From: Erythrobacter sp. Alg231-14
GTDB lineage: Bacteria > Pseudomonadota > Alphaproteobacteria > Sphingomonadales > Sphingomonadaceae
Reading direction: 5' to 3'
Assembly (NCBI RefSeq): GCF_900149685.1
Contig: NZ_LT702999.1
Span: forward strand, 3,067,734 to 3,131,733
Length of the DNA stretch: 64,000 bases
The notes under the pieces were generated by a model. That model saw only the letters and a list, made by a program, of their open reading frames with translations, did no database searches and was not told where the DNA came from. Position numbers and translations under genes: made by a program. The first letter of the stretch is position 1, and every line of letters begins with the position of its first letter. Of this stretch, positions 1-7,965 are shown in pieces.

Positions 1-820
1 GGCCAACAATTTCGCCAACAACATTGCCGCTCATCGTGGTGCCGATGCTTTCAGGGTTCAGTTCGATCCGCATGGTGATCGCCCGGCCATCGGCCCGCTC
101 AAACATACGCTCCAGATTTTCTGCATCCGGCAAAGACAACGCGCCCGCCGGTGTTGGGGTCACGCCTTCGGGCCAACCGGTGCCGCCCACATGGGGATTG
201 CGATGATGATCGGTTCCGACCGATTTGATCACCGTGGCAACCGCGCCTTTGCTGGATGCGATCCCCGATGCGACCCAACGGGCCGGGCCGGCAAATCCAT
301 AATGCGATCCGTCCATAGAACGGCGCATTTGATGGCTAATATAGGCGATCTTTCCATCCAGCGACCCATCGGGCGCGGCGCGCAATTCATCGACAGTGCG
401 GAAAAATACGACTTCGGCCTCCATCCCGCCGATGGGTGTTGCGACCGAATTGCCCAGTGGCAAAATCACCATATCCTGAGCGAAAGGAGCCGTAACGCGG
501 GCGCGGGCAATATCGCCGGGCACCCAAGTGGTCATCTCAAACGGTTCATCCGCAACATTGTCAAAACCGTGATCGGTTAGCCATTGGACCGCCCATGCGC
601 GCCCGCGTGCTTCTGCTTCGGTGCCGGCTTGGCGTGGGCCCACTTCTGTGGTCACCCCTTCGACGAATTCCCACGCATAGGCGTCGTTCTCCAACGCTGC
701 ATTCGCGACCTCATCCAAGGACGTGTCGGCGGATTGTTCAACATGCGCATCCGCCAAAAGCGGAGCGGAAAATCCCAAAGTAAACAGGGAAGCGGCGGAG
801 ATGAGGAGTGTCTTTTTCAT
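1..820 (-). CDS. M28-family metallopeptidase, N-terminal part (cut by window edge)
   Basis: The minus strand is open from an ATG at 818-820 to the window edge, giving the first 273 residues. The N-terminus is a signal peptide (KKTLLISAASLF then an Ala-rich end, likely cleavage after LADA), so the product is exported. The order of segments (EVGPRQAGT, then a PA-like insert with PTPAGALSLPDAENL) matches carboxypeptidase Q-like aminopeptidases of family M28, which cut peptides with two zinc ions. The zinc-binding half lies outside the window, so catalytic residues cannot be checked. The GGDEF gene upstream on the same strand ends 59 bases before this start, so the two may be co-transcribed. The plus-strand open frames here are shadows. 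Confidence 0.8.
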   Translation of the reverse strand, partial: MKKTLLISAASLFTLGFSAPLLADAHVEQSADTSLDEVANAALENDAYAWEFVEGVTTEVGPRQAGTEAEARGRAWAVQWLTDHGFDNVADEPFEMTTWVPGDIARARVTAPFAQDMVILPLGNSVATPIGGMEAEVVFFRTVDELRAAPDGSLDGKIAYISHQMRRSMDGSHYGFAGPARWVASGIASSKGAVATVIKSVGTDHHRNPHVGGTGWPEGVTPTPAGALSLPDAENLERMFERADGRAITMRIELNPESIGTTMSGNVVGEIVG

Positions 821-879
821 GGCGCAAATTGCTAGTCGCGCCGCTGGCCTAAGTCCAGTGGAGGGTGTCGTGTCGGATG

Positions 880-2094
880 TTATTCCGCGACGGCCCGCTT
901 AAGTTTGGGCTCTTCTGCGCCCACAACAGGTACAGCGGAATCAGCGGCGCGTCTTTCGGCATTCTTCACACAATCGCGGCCGCCCGATTTCGCTTGGTAC
1001 AGCGCGGCATCGGCCCGCGAGAATAGGCGTTCATAGGTTTCGCCAACGCGCGCCGTCGCGACGCCAAAACTCGCGGTAAGGCGGATGCCCTTGTTAAGGC
1101 CCGAATGCTCTAGGCTCGCAAACGCTTTCCTAATCCGTTCGGCCAAACGTTCGGCGGGTTCATTTTCGCAGTTCCAAACCGCGATGCAGAATTCTTCACC
1201 GCCAATGCGCCCGGCGGTGTCGCATCCGCGCACCGTTTCTTGGATCAATGAACCAAAGCTGGAAATGGCGCGATCACCCGATTGGTGTCCCCAAATATCG
1301 TTCACCTGTTTGAAGTGATCAATATCGGCCACAACCAGAGTAAGCGGGCGCCCTTCTGTTTGAGCGCGCGGCAGCAATGTGCGCATGGATTGTTCGAACG
1401 CGCCCCGGTTCAACAAACCGGTCAAAAGATCGCGCTCGCTGCTTTCGCGCAACGACTTGGTCCAATCGACGATGGTGGCGCCAATCAACACGACGGCCGT
1501 CGTCACCCCTTTGATGCCCAAGACCAAACCAATGAGAGAATAATAGATAGAATCGCGATAGACCTCAGCAGGGATCGTTTTCTCGAACAAAAGGGTCAAA
1601 CTTGGCCGGGCGAGAAAATCGACCGCCTGAAAAACCATGACCGCGATGATTGCCAAATCGATCGCATCGCGGCGCCGCGATGTCAGCAGCGCCATCGCGC
1701 CGATAACGAACATGACCCCGTAACCCATATTCACGATGATCAATCGCGGCCCAACATCGTTGGTCAACGTGACGGCGACCGCCAAAACGGATGCAGCGGT
1801 GACATAGACAAACGCCACGCTCCACAAATGAAGGCGTTGTCCGGCGCGTTCGCACACCGACGCAATCATGATGATAGAGCCTAGGCTGTAGAACACCTGG
1901 GTCGTGTGAAACAGGTAGACACCATCCAACGGCAGAAAATGAGTGATCAAAAACCCGGTCGCTGAGAACGCAAACGCCACGCCGAAACCGAGCACATATC
2001 GTTTCATGCGCCCCGCCCGCCAGATCACCACAAAGGTCGCTGCAAAAAACAGCGCCATAAGCGGCGTGACCAATCCTAGAATCTGAGTTTGCAT
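880..2094 (-). CDS. Membrane GGDEF diguanylate cyclase (paralogue 1)
   Basis: Predicted diguanylate cyclase, making cyclic di-GMP from two GTP. About the first 205 of 404 residues are a series of hydrophobic helices (six or seven membrane segments) with no recognised sensor family. The GGDEF domain fills about 220-385: the metal-site strand reads VVADIDHFKQVND and the active-site loop is GGEEF, which is competent. The sequence RGCD five residues before the loop is the RxxD inhibitory site, so product feedback is expected. It is clearly homologous to the cyclase at 5059-6303 in both the membrane and catalytic halves. The downstream M28 peptidase gene starts 59 bases away. Confidence 0.9.
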   Translation of the reverse strand: MQTQILGLVTPLMALFFAATFVVIWRAGRMKRYVLGFGVAFAFSATGFLITHFLPLDGVYLFHTTQVFYSLGSIIMIASVCERAGQRLHLWSVAFVYVTAASVLAVAVTLTNDVGPRLIIVNMGYGVMFVIGAMALLTSRRRDAIDLAIIAVMVFQAVDFLARPSLTLLFEKTIPAEVYRDSIYYSLIGLVLGIKGVTTAVVLIGATIVDWTKSLRESSERDLLTGLLNRGAFEQSMRTLLPRAQTEGRPLTLVVADIDHFKQVNDIWGHQSGDRAISSFGSLIQETVRGCDTAGRIGGEEFCIAVWNCENEPAERLAERIRKAFASLEHSGLNKGIRLTASFGVATARVGETYERLFSRADAALYQAKSGGRDCVKNAERRAADSAVPVVGAEEPKLKRAVAE

Positions 2095-2294
2095 TAACTC
2101 GACGTGCTCCCGTTCGACCGGGCTAGGTCAATAAGGTTAACGCCACCTTTAGGGGAACCCCATAAGCACGGGTCATTGTATTCCTTTCGGGCGACCTTGG
2201 TTTACTGCGAACCCACCTTGCCCCTGCGCACGCATGCCTCTATCTGGGCCGCAAGCGTTTCACGTAAATTTTCTCGATCCAAAGGACGACCCCA

Positions 2295-3968
2295 ATGGCC
2301 GCGCAATACGCCTTTGTTATGAAGGGCATGACCAAGACTTTCCCCGGTGCTCCAAAACCGGTGCTTTCCGACATCAATCTGCAATTTTATCAAGGCGCTA
2401 AAATTGGCATTGTCGGGCCAAACGGCGCGGGCAAATCCACCCTGATCAAAATCATGGCAGGGATGGACACCGATTTCGCGGGCGAAGCATGGCCGGGCGA
2501 AAACATCACTGTGGGCTATCTGCCTCAGGAACCCGAGTTGGACGAAACAAAAACCGTCCTTGAAAATGTCAAAGACGGCGCGCGCGAAACCGCCGATTTA
2601 GTTGAACAATTCAACGCCGTTTCGGCGCAAATGGCCGAACCCGATGCCGATTTCGAAGCCTTGGGCGACCAGATGGCCGAGCTTCAGACCAAAATTGATG
2701 CGGTCGATGGCTGGACGTTGGACAACCAATTGGAAATCGCGATGGAAGCATTGCGGTGTCCGCCATCGGATATGGGCGTTGAAAGCCTTTCCGGCGGTGA
2801 AAAACGCCGCGTCGCTTTGACCCGGTTGTTGATCCAAAAACCATCGATCTTGCTGCTCGACGAACCGACCAACCACTTGGATGCTGAATCGGTGGAGTGG
2901 CTTGAAAACCACCTCAAAGAATATGCCGGCGCAGTGTTGATGATCACCCACGATCGCTACTTCCTCGACAATGTCGTTGAATGGATTTTGGAACTCGATC
3001 GCGGCACGTATTACCCATACGAAGGCAATTATTCGACCTATTTGGAGAAGAAAGCCAAACGTCTGGAACAGGAAAGCCGCGAAGAATCCGGCAAGCAAAA
3101 AGCGCTTCAGCGCGAGCTTGAATGGATCCGGCAAACACCCGCTGCGCGCCAAACCAAATCAAAGGCGCGTGTCCGCAAGTTTGAAGAACTGCAAGACGCG
3201 CAATCGGGCCGCGCGCCCGGTAAGGCGCAAATCGTCATCCAAGTGCCAGAACGGCTGGGCGGCAAAGTCATCGAAGCCAAAGGAATTTCCAAGGCTTACG
3301 GCGATAAATTGTTGTTTGAAGACCTCTCTTTCATGCTGCCTCCTGGCGGCATTGTGGGCGTCATCGGGCCAAACGGTGCGGGCAAATCGACTTTGTTCAA
3401 AATGATCACAGGTCAAGAAACGCCGGACACCGGGACAATCGAGATCGGCGACACCGTGCATCTTGGCTATGTTGACCAATCGCGCGATGATCTGACCCCG
3501 ACCAACAATGTGTGGGAGGAGATTTCGGACGGTCTCGATTATATGCAGGTCAATGGCCACGATGCCTCAACCCGCGCATATGTCGGTGCGTTCAATTTCA
3601 AAGGCAGCGATCAACAAAAGAACGTCGGCAAATTGTCAGGCGGTGAACGCAACCGCGTGCACATGGCCAAAATGCTGAAACAAGGCGGCAATGTGCTGCT
3701 GCTCGATGAGCCGACCAACGATCTCGATGTGGAAACACTCGCCGCGCTTGAAGATGCGATTGAGAATTTCGCCGGGTGCGCCGTGGTGATTTCGCACGAT
3801 CGCTTCTTCCTCGATCGCCTCGCGACCCACATTCTGGCATTTGAAGGCAACAGCCATGTCGAATGGTTCGAGGGTAACTTCGAAGCCTATGAAGAAGATA
3901 AACGCCGTCGTTTGGGCGATGCGGCGGATCGGCCAACGCGTTTGGCGTATAAGAAACTGACGCGTTGA
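2295..3968 (+). CDS. ettA: Energy-dependent translational throttle protein EttA (ABC-F)
   Basis: ABC-F ATPase that binds the ribosomal E site and couples translation initiation to cellular ATP/ADP; cytosolic, with no membrane domain. The 557 residues hold two ABC domains. The first has Walker A GPNGAGKST at 41-49, the signature LSGGEKRR and DEPTNHLD; the second has an identical Walker A near 360, LSGGERNR and DEPTNDLD. Between them is the charged linker (about 255-300), including QTPAARQTKSKARV. Length and the C-terminal stretch RLAYKKLTR fit EttA rather than Uup, which has a C-terminal coiled coil. The ATG at 2295 is the first in frame. The next gene begins four bases after the stop, suggesting co-transcription. 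Confidence 0.95.
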   Translation: MAAQYAFVMKGMTKTFPGAPKPVLSDINLQFYQGAKIGIVGPNGAGKSTLIKIMAGMDTDFAGEAWPGENITVGYLPQEPELDETKTVLENVKDGARETADLVEQFNAVSAQMAEPDADFEALGDQMAELQTKIDAVDGWTLDNQLEIAMEALRCPPSDMGVESLSGGEKRRVALTRLLIQKPSILLLDEPTNHLDAESVEWLENHLKEYAGAVLMITHDRYFLDNVVEWILELDRGTYYPYEGNYSTYLEKKAKRLEQESREESGKQKALQRELEWIRQTPAARQTKSKARVRKFEELQDAQSGRAPGKAQIVIQVPERLGGKVIEAKGISKAYGDKLLFEDLSFMLPPGGIVGVIGPNGAGKSTLFKMITGQETPDTGTIEIGDTVHLGYVDQSRDDLTPTNNVWEEISDGLDYMQVNGHDASTRAYVGAFNFKGSDQQKNVGKLSGGERNRVHMAKMLKQGGNVLLLDEPTNDLDVETLAALEDAIENFAGCAVVISHDRFFLDRLATHILAFEGNSHVEWFEGNFEAYEEDKRRRLGDAADRPTRLAYKKLTR

Positions 3969-3972
3969 TTCG

Positions 3973-4989
3973 TTGAATTTTGCCACAAAAAGCGAGCGTC
4001 GAGGCCGGATCTTCTTTCGCGGTCTGGCGTTCGCTCTTGTGGCGTTGTTTGTCTTTTTGGTCGCCGGCTTTTTCTGGGCCACGGCAACGCCGGGATCATC
4101 GTATCAAGGTCAACGACCATCACCCGATGACGCGGCTCTATCCACGCGGTTGGAACGGCATGTCCGGGCTTTGTCAGAAACCGAACGCAATTTGGAAAGC
4201 GTAACCACGGTTTTCTCGACGCTGAAATACCTGACCGAAAACACCCAAGCGTTGGGTTACACCGTGGAACGTCAGGAAGTTCTAGCCCCCGCCGACAATC
4301 TCATCATCACCATCCCGGGTGCTGCCGATGACGCACCGGTCCTTATCCTTGGCGCGCATTATGACACCGTTCGCGGGTCGCCCGGTGCCGATGACAACGC
4401 CAGCGGCGTTGCGGCGTTGTTGGAATTGGCGCGCGCATTGCGCCCGCTGCGCGAACGCACCTCAATTGAGATTCAGATGGTGTTTTTTGCCAATGAAGAA
4501 CCGCCCTATTTCAAAACGGGCGCCATGGGCAGTTTCACTCACGCACAATCCATCGCCGACCCAGATCGTGTGGCCGGAATGATCTCATTGGAAACAATGG
4601 GGTATTTCACAGATGCACCGGGCAGTCAGAATTATCCATTCCCCCTGTCCCTGCGATATCCGCAAACGGGCAATTTCATCGCCTTTGTCGGCGATACATC
4701 GGCCCGGCCATTCCTGCGTGAGACGATTGAAGAGTTTAGATTGCACGCCCGCATTCCATCGGTCGGGGGCACGGCCCCCACTGTAGTCCAAGGGATCGAT
4801 TGGTCGGACCATTGGGGATATTCGCAACGCGGCATCCCGGCCTTCATGGTAACCGACACCGCCCCATTTCGAAACCCGCACTACCACCGCAAAACCGATA
4901 CGCCTGACACATTGGATTACGAAGGATTGGCCTTGGTTGTCGAAGCTTTGGCCAAGACGTTGAAAGCACGCGCACTGTCTCACGATTGA
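3973..4989 (+). CDS. Membrane-anchored M28-family zinc aminopeptidase
   Basis: Predicted di-zinc aminopeptidase of family M28. One membrane segment near residues 12-35 (LAFALVALFVFLVAG) should anchor it with the catalytic domain outside the cytoplasm. The ligands appear in family order: AHYDT, GADDNASG, FANEEPP with the catalytic glutamates, SLETMGYF, and the last histidine in NPHYHRKTDT. All key residues are present in 338 aa, so it should be active. The start is a TTG four bases after the ettA stop; no in-frame ATG precedes the membrane segment. It probably shares a transcript with ettA and with the GGDEF gene 69 bases downstream. The substrate cannot be inferred. Confidence 0.88.
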   Translation: MNFATKSERRGRIFFRGLAFALVALFVFLVAGFFWATATPGSSYQGQRPSPDDAALSTRLERHVRALSETERNLESVTTVFSTLKYLTENTQALGYTVERQEVLAPADNLIITIPGAADDAPVLILGAHYDTVRGSPGADDNASGVAALLELARALRPLRERTSIEIQMVFFANEEPPYFKTGAMGSFTHAQSIADPDRVAGMISLETMGYFTDAPGSQNYPFPLSLRYPQTGNFIAFVGDTSARPFLRETIEEFRLHARIPSVGGTAPTVVQGIDWSDHWGYSQRGIPAFMVTDTAPFRNPHYHRKTDTPDTLDYEGLALVVEALAKTLKARALSHD

Positions 4990-5058
4990 TCGTGCAGATT
5001 CTAACACCCCCTTAACTCTATCGCGCTACACCCTGCCCTCTCTGCAACGGGGAAAAAA

Positions 5059-6303
5059 TTGCGCGACTTCTTGCTCTTGCTGTCAACGCCGATGGTGACG
5101 TTGATATTTACGGTGACGTTTGGCGTCATCTGGCAAAGGGATCGCGCGCGCGTTGAAAACCTTGCACTGGGCATGGGCTGGCTGTTTCTAGCCATCGCCA
5201 TGCTGGTTTCCCAACTTAGTCCATCGTCGCTTGGACGAAGCTTGGTCGCGATCACCCACGTGCCCTACACCTTATCTGGCGTTTGTATTGCGGCAGGGAT
5301 TTTGTTGCGGGTAAACGCCGCGCCGCCTGTCCGATTGTATCTTAGCATCGGTGTTGTTGGCGGCCTTATGATGGCGTTTTCCCAAGCGATCGGCGACAGC
5401 ATCAAAGCCGATTTGTTCATCACCAATGTCAGCAGTGGGGTGATCATGCTCCTTGCCACGCAAACATTTGCGATGACGGCAAAACGAGACGGGTTCGAAC
5501 GGTTGATGTTGATCACGTTGATCTTTGTGTCGGCGCAATTCTTTATCCGACCGGTCATGTCGTTCATGTTCGATGGGACGATCGACCCAATGCAATATCG
5601 CGAATCCTATTACTACATGGCGCTGGCATGGCTTTTTGGATTTGGATCTGTCCTGTTTGGCATCGTCCAACTGACTGTCAGTATGAAAGACCATATGGAC
5701 GCGTTGAAATCGCGCACCTCGATCGATGATCTTTCGGGCCTTTTGGCGCGCGGCGAATTCGAACACCAAGTGAAAGAAGCCTTTGCCAAAGCATCGAGCA
5801 AGGGTTTGAGCGTCGCATTGGTCGTTTGCGATCTCGATCACTTTAAACAAGTGAACGACATTTGGGGCCATCAGGTCGGCGATCGCGCGATTGCCGGATT
5901 TGGATCTATGATCGGCAACACCGTGCGCGAGGCCGATCTTGCGGGCCGCGTGGGCGGCGAAGAATTCTGCATCCTTGTTTGGAATGCCACCGAAGACAAC
6001 GCAGCGGGCCTATCGGAACGTTTGCGCCAACGCACATTGGATTTGGACATTAGCGAAGGTGCATTGGACGTGCGCCTCTCCGCAAGCTTTGGTGTCGCGG
6101 AACGCGCCGCGGGAGAAAGCTACCGATCGCTGTTCGCGCGCGCAGACAAGGCGATGTACAACGCGAAACAAAGCGGCCGAAATTGCGTAAAGCAGGCGAC
6201 CAGCAGCGGTGCAGAAGCCGCAACTGGCAACCATTCGGACGCCAGTCCCCAAGCGCTCCAAAACAACACAATCGTGTCAAAACCTGGCCACATCGCCGCA
6301 TAA
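5059..6303 (+). CDS. Membrane GGDEF diguanylate cyclase (paralogue 2)
   Basis: Second integral-membrane diguanylate cyclase, 414 aa. The first 210 residues or so form six or seven hydrophobic helices; the GGDEF domain follows at about 225-390. The metal-binding segment VVCDLDHFKQVND and the loop GGEEF are intact, and READ five residues before the loop is an RxxD inhibitory site. The C-terminal 30 residues are polar and probably disordered. It is a close paralogue of 880-2094. The start is TTG, seven bases after a purine-rich GGGGAAAA that may act as ribosome site. A degenerate GGDEF protein begins 88 bases downstream on the same strand, so a signalling pair is plausible. Confidence 0.9.
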   Translation: MRDFLLLLSTPMVTLIFTVTFGVIWQRDRARVENLALGMGWLFLAIAMLVSQLSPSSLGRSLVAITHVPYTLSGVCIAAGILLRVNAAPPVRLYLSIGVVGGLMMAFSQAIGDSIKADLFITNVSSGVIMLLATQTFAMTAKRDGFERLMLITLIFVSAQFFIRPVMSFMFDGTIDPMQYRESYYYMALAWLFGFGSVLFGIVQLTVSMKDHMDALKSRTSIDDLSGLLARGEFEHQVKEAFAKASSKGLSVALVVCDLDHFKQVNDIWGHQVGDRAIAGFGSMIGNTVREADLAGRVGGEEFCILVWNATEDNAAGLSERLRQRTLDLDISEGALDVRLSASFGVAERAAGESYRSLFARADKAMYNAKQSGRNCVKQATSSGAEAATGNHSDASPQALQNNTIVSKPGHIAA

Positions 6304-6391
6304 ACAAACGGAATTGGGCACGCCCTTTACGCCGCTTTAACCACGCCTCGGGCATTCCCCTTATGAACAGGGGAACGAAGGGGCCGCCATC

Positions 6392-7180
6392 GTGAAGAGG
6401 TTTGCAGATGCTCAATGGAGCGAGCTGGTCTTTGGGCCAGATCTTTGGGCGCCAGATTTCTGGCTGATCGCATTCGCGGTCTTTGTCACGATCTTGGCGG
6501 GGCATGCGATCCTCACCAAAAAACGTGCCAAGGCGAAAGATCCGCTGAACGGTCTATTCAAACCCGAAAATTTCGAAGCCCAAGCCGAAGCGATGGATCG
6601 TCGCCGCTCTGCCCCCCGCCCTATTCATCAACCCAACCGCAGGTCCGCCGCCTATGCGAATCCACACGACGCAGCGGTGTTGCACGGTCGGATCGATGAA
6701 TCGCCAAAGGTTCGCGCATTATGGGATTCCGAAACACGGGATCGCGCGATCGCCCATGTCGCACAAGTGATGCGGGCAGGCGTGCGCGATGGCGATGTCG
6801 TTAGCGGCCTTCAGGGACCAGACGGTGACGGTTCCTTTGTCATCATCGCCCCCGGCGCCAGTGAAGCCCAAGCCAGCGGCATAGCCAAACGTTTGTTGGA
6901 TACGATCGCCGAAACGCGTTTTGATACCCATGGCCGGCATGCACGCGGTGCGATGCGATTTAGAACAAGTTTTGGCGTGGCACAGCGCCGGGCCGGCGAA
7001 AGCGACGCCGATGTTCAGGCGCGGGCCGCATCGGCCATGGACGCAGCCAGCGGCCGCGGCGACGATCACATTATCGTCGCAAGCGATTGGGAAGAGGTGC
7101 ATTTGTTACCCGCGCCTTCCCCTAAAGGTTCATCGCAAGATGGATCAGGCGATGGGAACGGCGCGGTTCAGGCAGCCTAA
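6392..7180 (+). CDS. Membrane-anchored degenerate GGDEF-domain protein
   Basis: A 262-residue protein with one membrane segment at about 20-42 (FWLIAFAVFVTILAG) and a cytoplasmic domain that aligns with the GGDEF domains of its neighbours. RDRAIAHVAQVMRAGVRDGD matches the stretch before their active-site loop, and RTSFGVAQRRAGES matches SFGVAERAAGES in the cyclase just upstream. The GGEEF loop is replaced by GPDGDGSF, and the Asp-rich metal strand is replaced by VLHGRIDESPKV, so it should not make cyclic di-GMP. An RxxD (RDGD) remains where the inhibitory site lies in the active paralogues. It may bind cyclic di-GMP or regulate the upstream cyclase; this is inference. The start is GTG. The end overlaps the convergent gene by four bases. 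Confidence 0.75.
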   Translation: MKRFADAQWSELVFGPDLWAPDFWLIAFAVFVTILAGHAILTKKRAKAKDPLNGLFKPENFEAQAEAMDRRRSAPRPIHQPNRRSAAYANPHDAAVLHGRIDESPKVRALWDSETRDRAIAHVAQVMRAGVRDGDVVSGLQGPDGDGSFVIIAPGASEAQASGIAKRLLDTIAETRFDTHGRHARGAMRFRTSFGVAQRRAGESDADVQARAASAMDAASGRGDDHIIVASDWEEVHLLPAPSPKGSSQDGSGDGNGAVQAA

Positions 7181-7764
7181 GGCGAAACCCAACGCCCGCT
7201 CCAATCGCTCCCCGGCCCTGCGCGTTCAAACTGCGCGCGCATGTGGCCGGTATGCGCGAGATAGAACCAATCCAATTGTTCCAATTCAATCAACAGGACG
7301 GAGAAATTGGCGCGCGCAGGAACCAATTGCGCATCTGTTGGCTCAATCCCTTCGAACTCGGCCGGTAGGCCCGATGTCGGACCTTCGCTGATTGTCCCTG
7401 GCCCCTCCCCCAAATAACATCGGCGTGCGAAATTGTCGCTGTTTTCCCAGGCGCGTTGAGCGATTGGATCATTGCGCACAATACGCCCAGTGCCGCGTGC
7501 GCGAATCTGAGTCTTGGCGCTTTTGTCGTAAAACAAGACGGCGATGCGCGGATCGTGTTCGATCACCGAAACTTTGGGCGCGCGCGTGTCTGTGTGGAAA
7601 CGCAACGTCCACGCATCCGTGTCAAAATCGCGCAAGACCATAACACGCGCATCAACATCGCTCGTTACAATTGTGGGCACATGCATTGCGGAATTGCGGT
7701 CATTCGCCGCGCGTTCCAAACGATCGGCAAGATCACGACGAACATCATCAAGAGTTTCAATCAT
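7177..7764 (-). CDS. Pyridoxamine 5'-phosphate oxidase-like flavin-binding protein
   Basis: A 195-residue protein of the PNPOx-like split-barrel fold, which binds FMN or related cofactors. The order RVMVLRDFD, then TLRFHTDTRAPKV, then RIAVLFYDKSAKTQIRARG is the FMN-binding pattern of the family. The C-terminal part (LIELEQLDWFYL, then RAQFERAG) resembles PdxH-related proteins, but I cannot assign it as true PdxH, so the substrate is open. I chose the ATG at 7764; a TTG at 7800 would add 12 residues and would place a perfect inverted repeat (7767-7790) inside the coding region. It is convergent with the degenerate GGDEF gene. Confidence 0.8.
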   Translation of the reverse strand: MIETLDDVRRDLADRLERAANDRNSAMHVPTIVTSDVDARVMVLRDFDTDAWTLRFHTDTRAPKVSVIEHDPRIAVLFYDKSAKTQIRARGTGRIVRNDPIAQRAWENSDNFARRCYLGEGPGTISEGPTSGLPAEFEGIEPTDAQLVPARANFSVLLIELEQLDWFYLAHTGHMRAQFERAGPGSDWSGRWVSP

Positions 7765-7766
7765 GT

Positions 7767-7790
7767 CTCGGCAATTCAAGCTTTGCCGAG
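7767..7790. repeat. Perfect 8-bp inverted repeat just upstream of the PNPOx-like start
   Basis: CTCGGCAA at 7767-7774 and TTGCCGAG at 7783-7790 are exact inverse complements around an eight-base loop. The repeat ends two bases before the ATG at 7764 on the minus strand. It could be an operator or a hairpin hiding the ribosome site. There is no run of T after it, so it is not a typical terminator. Confidence 0.6.
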
Positions 7791-7965
7791 GTTCGGTCAA
7801 GGGAATTCGCCGTTAAGAAAAGTGAGTGCGAACATTAACGTAAGCCTAAACGACGTGTTAAGGGTGGGGTCAGCGACTCGGCTCTAGAAAGGGCAAGTAA
7901 CGAGACGTAATAATAAGTATCAATCAAGCCGTAAGTGGTGGGGCGGCAACACTGAAGGGCATATC

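Noticed and set aside
24..835. Plus-strand open frames at the left edge
   Set aside because: The minus strand codes for an M28 peptidase with signal peptide and conserved motifs; the plus frames have no ribosome sites or family.
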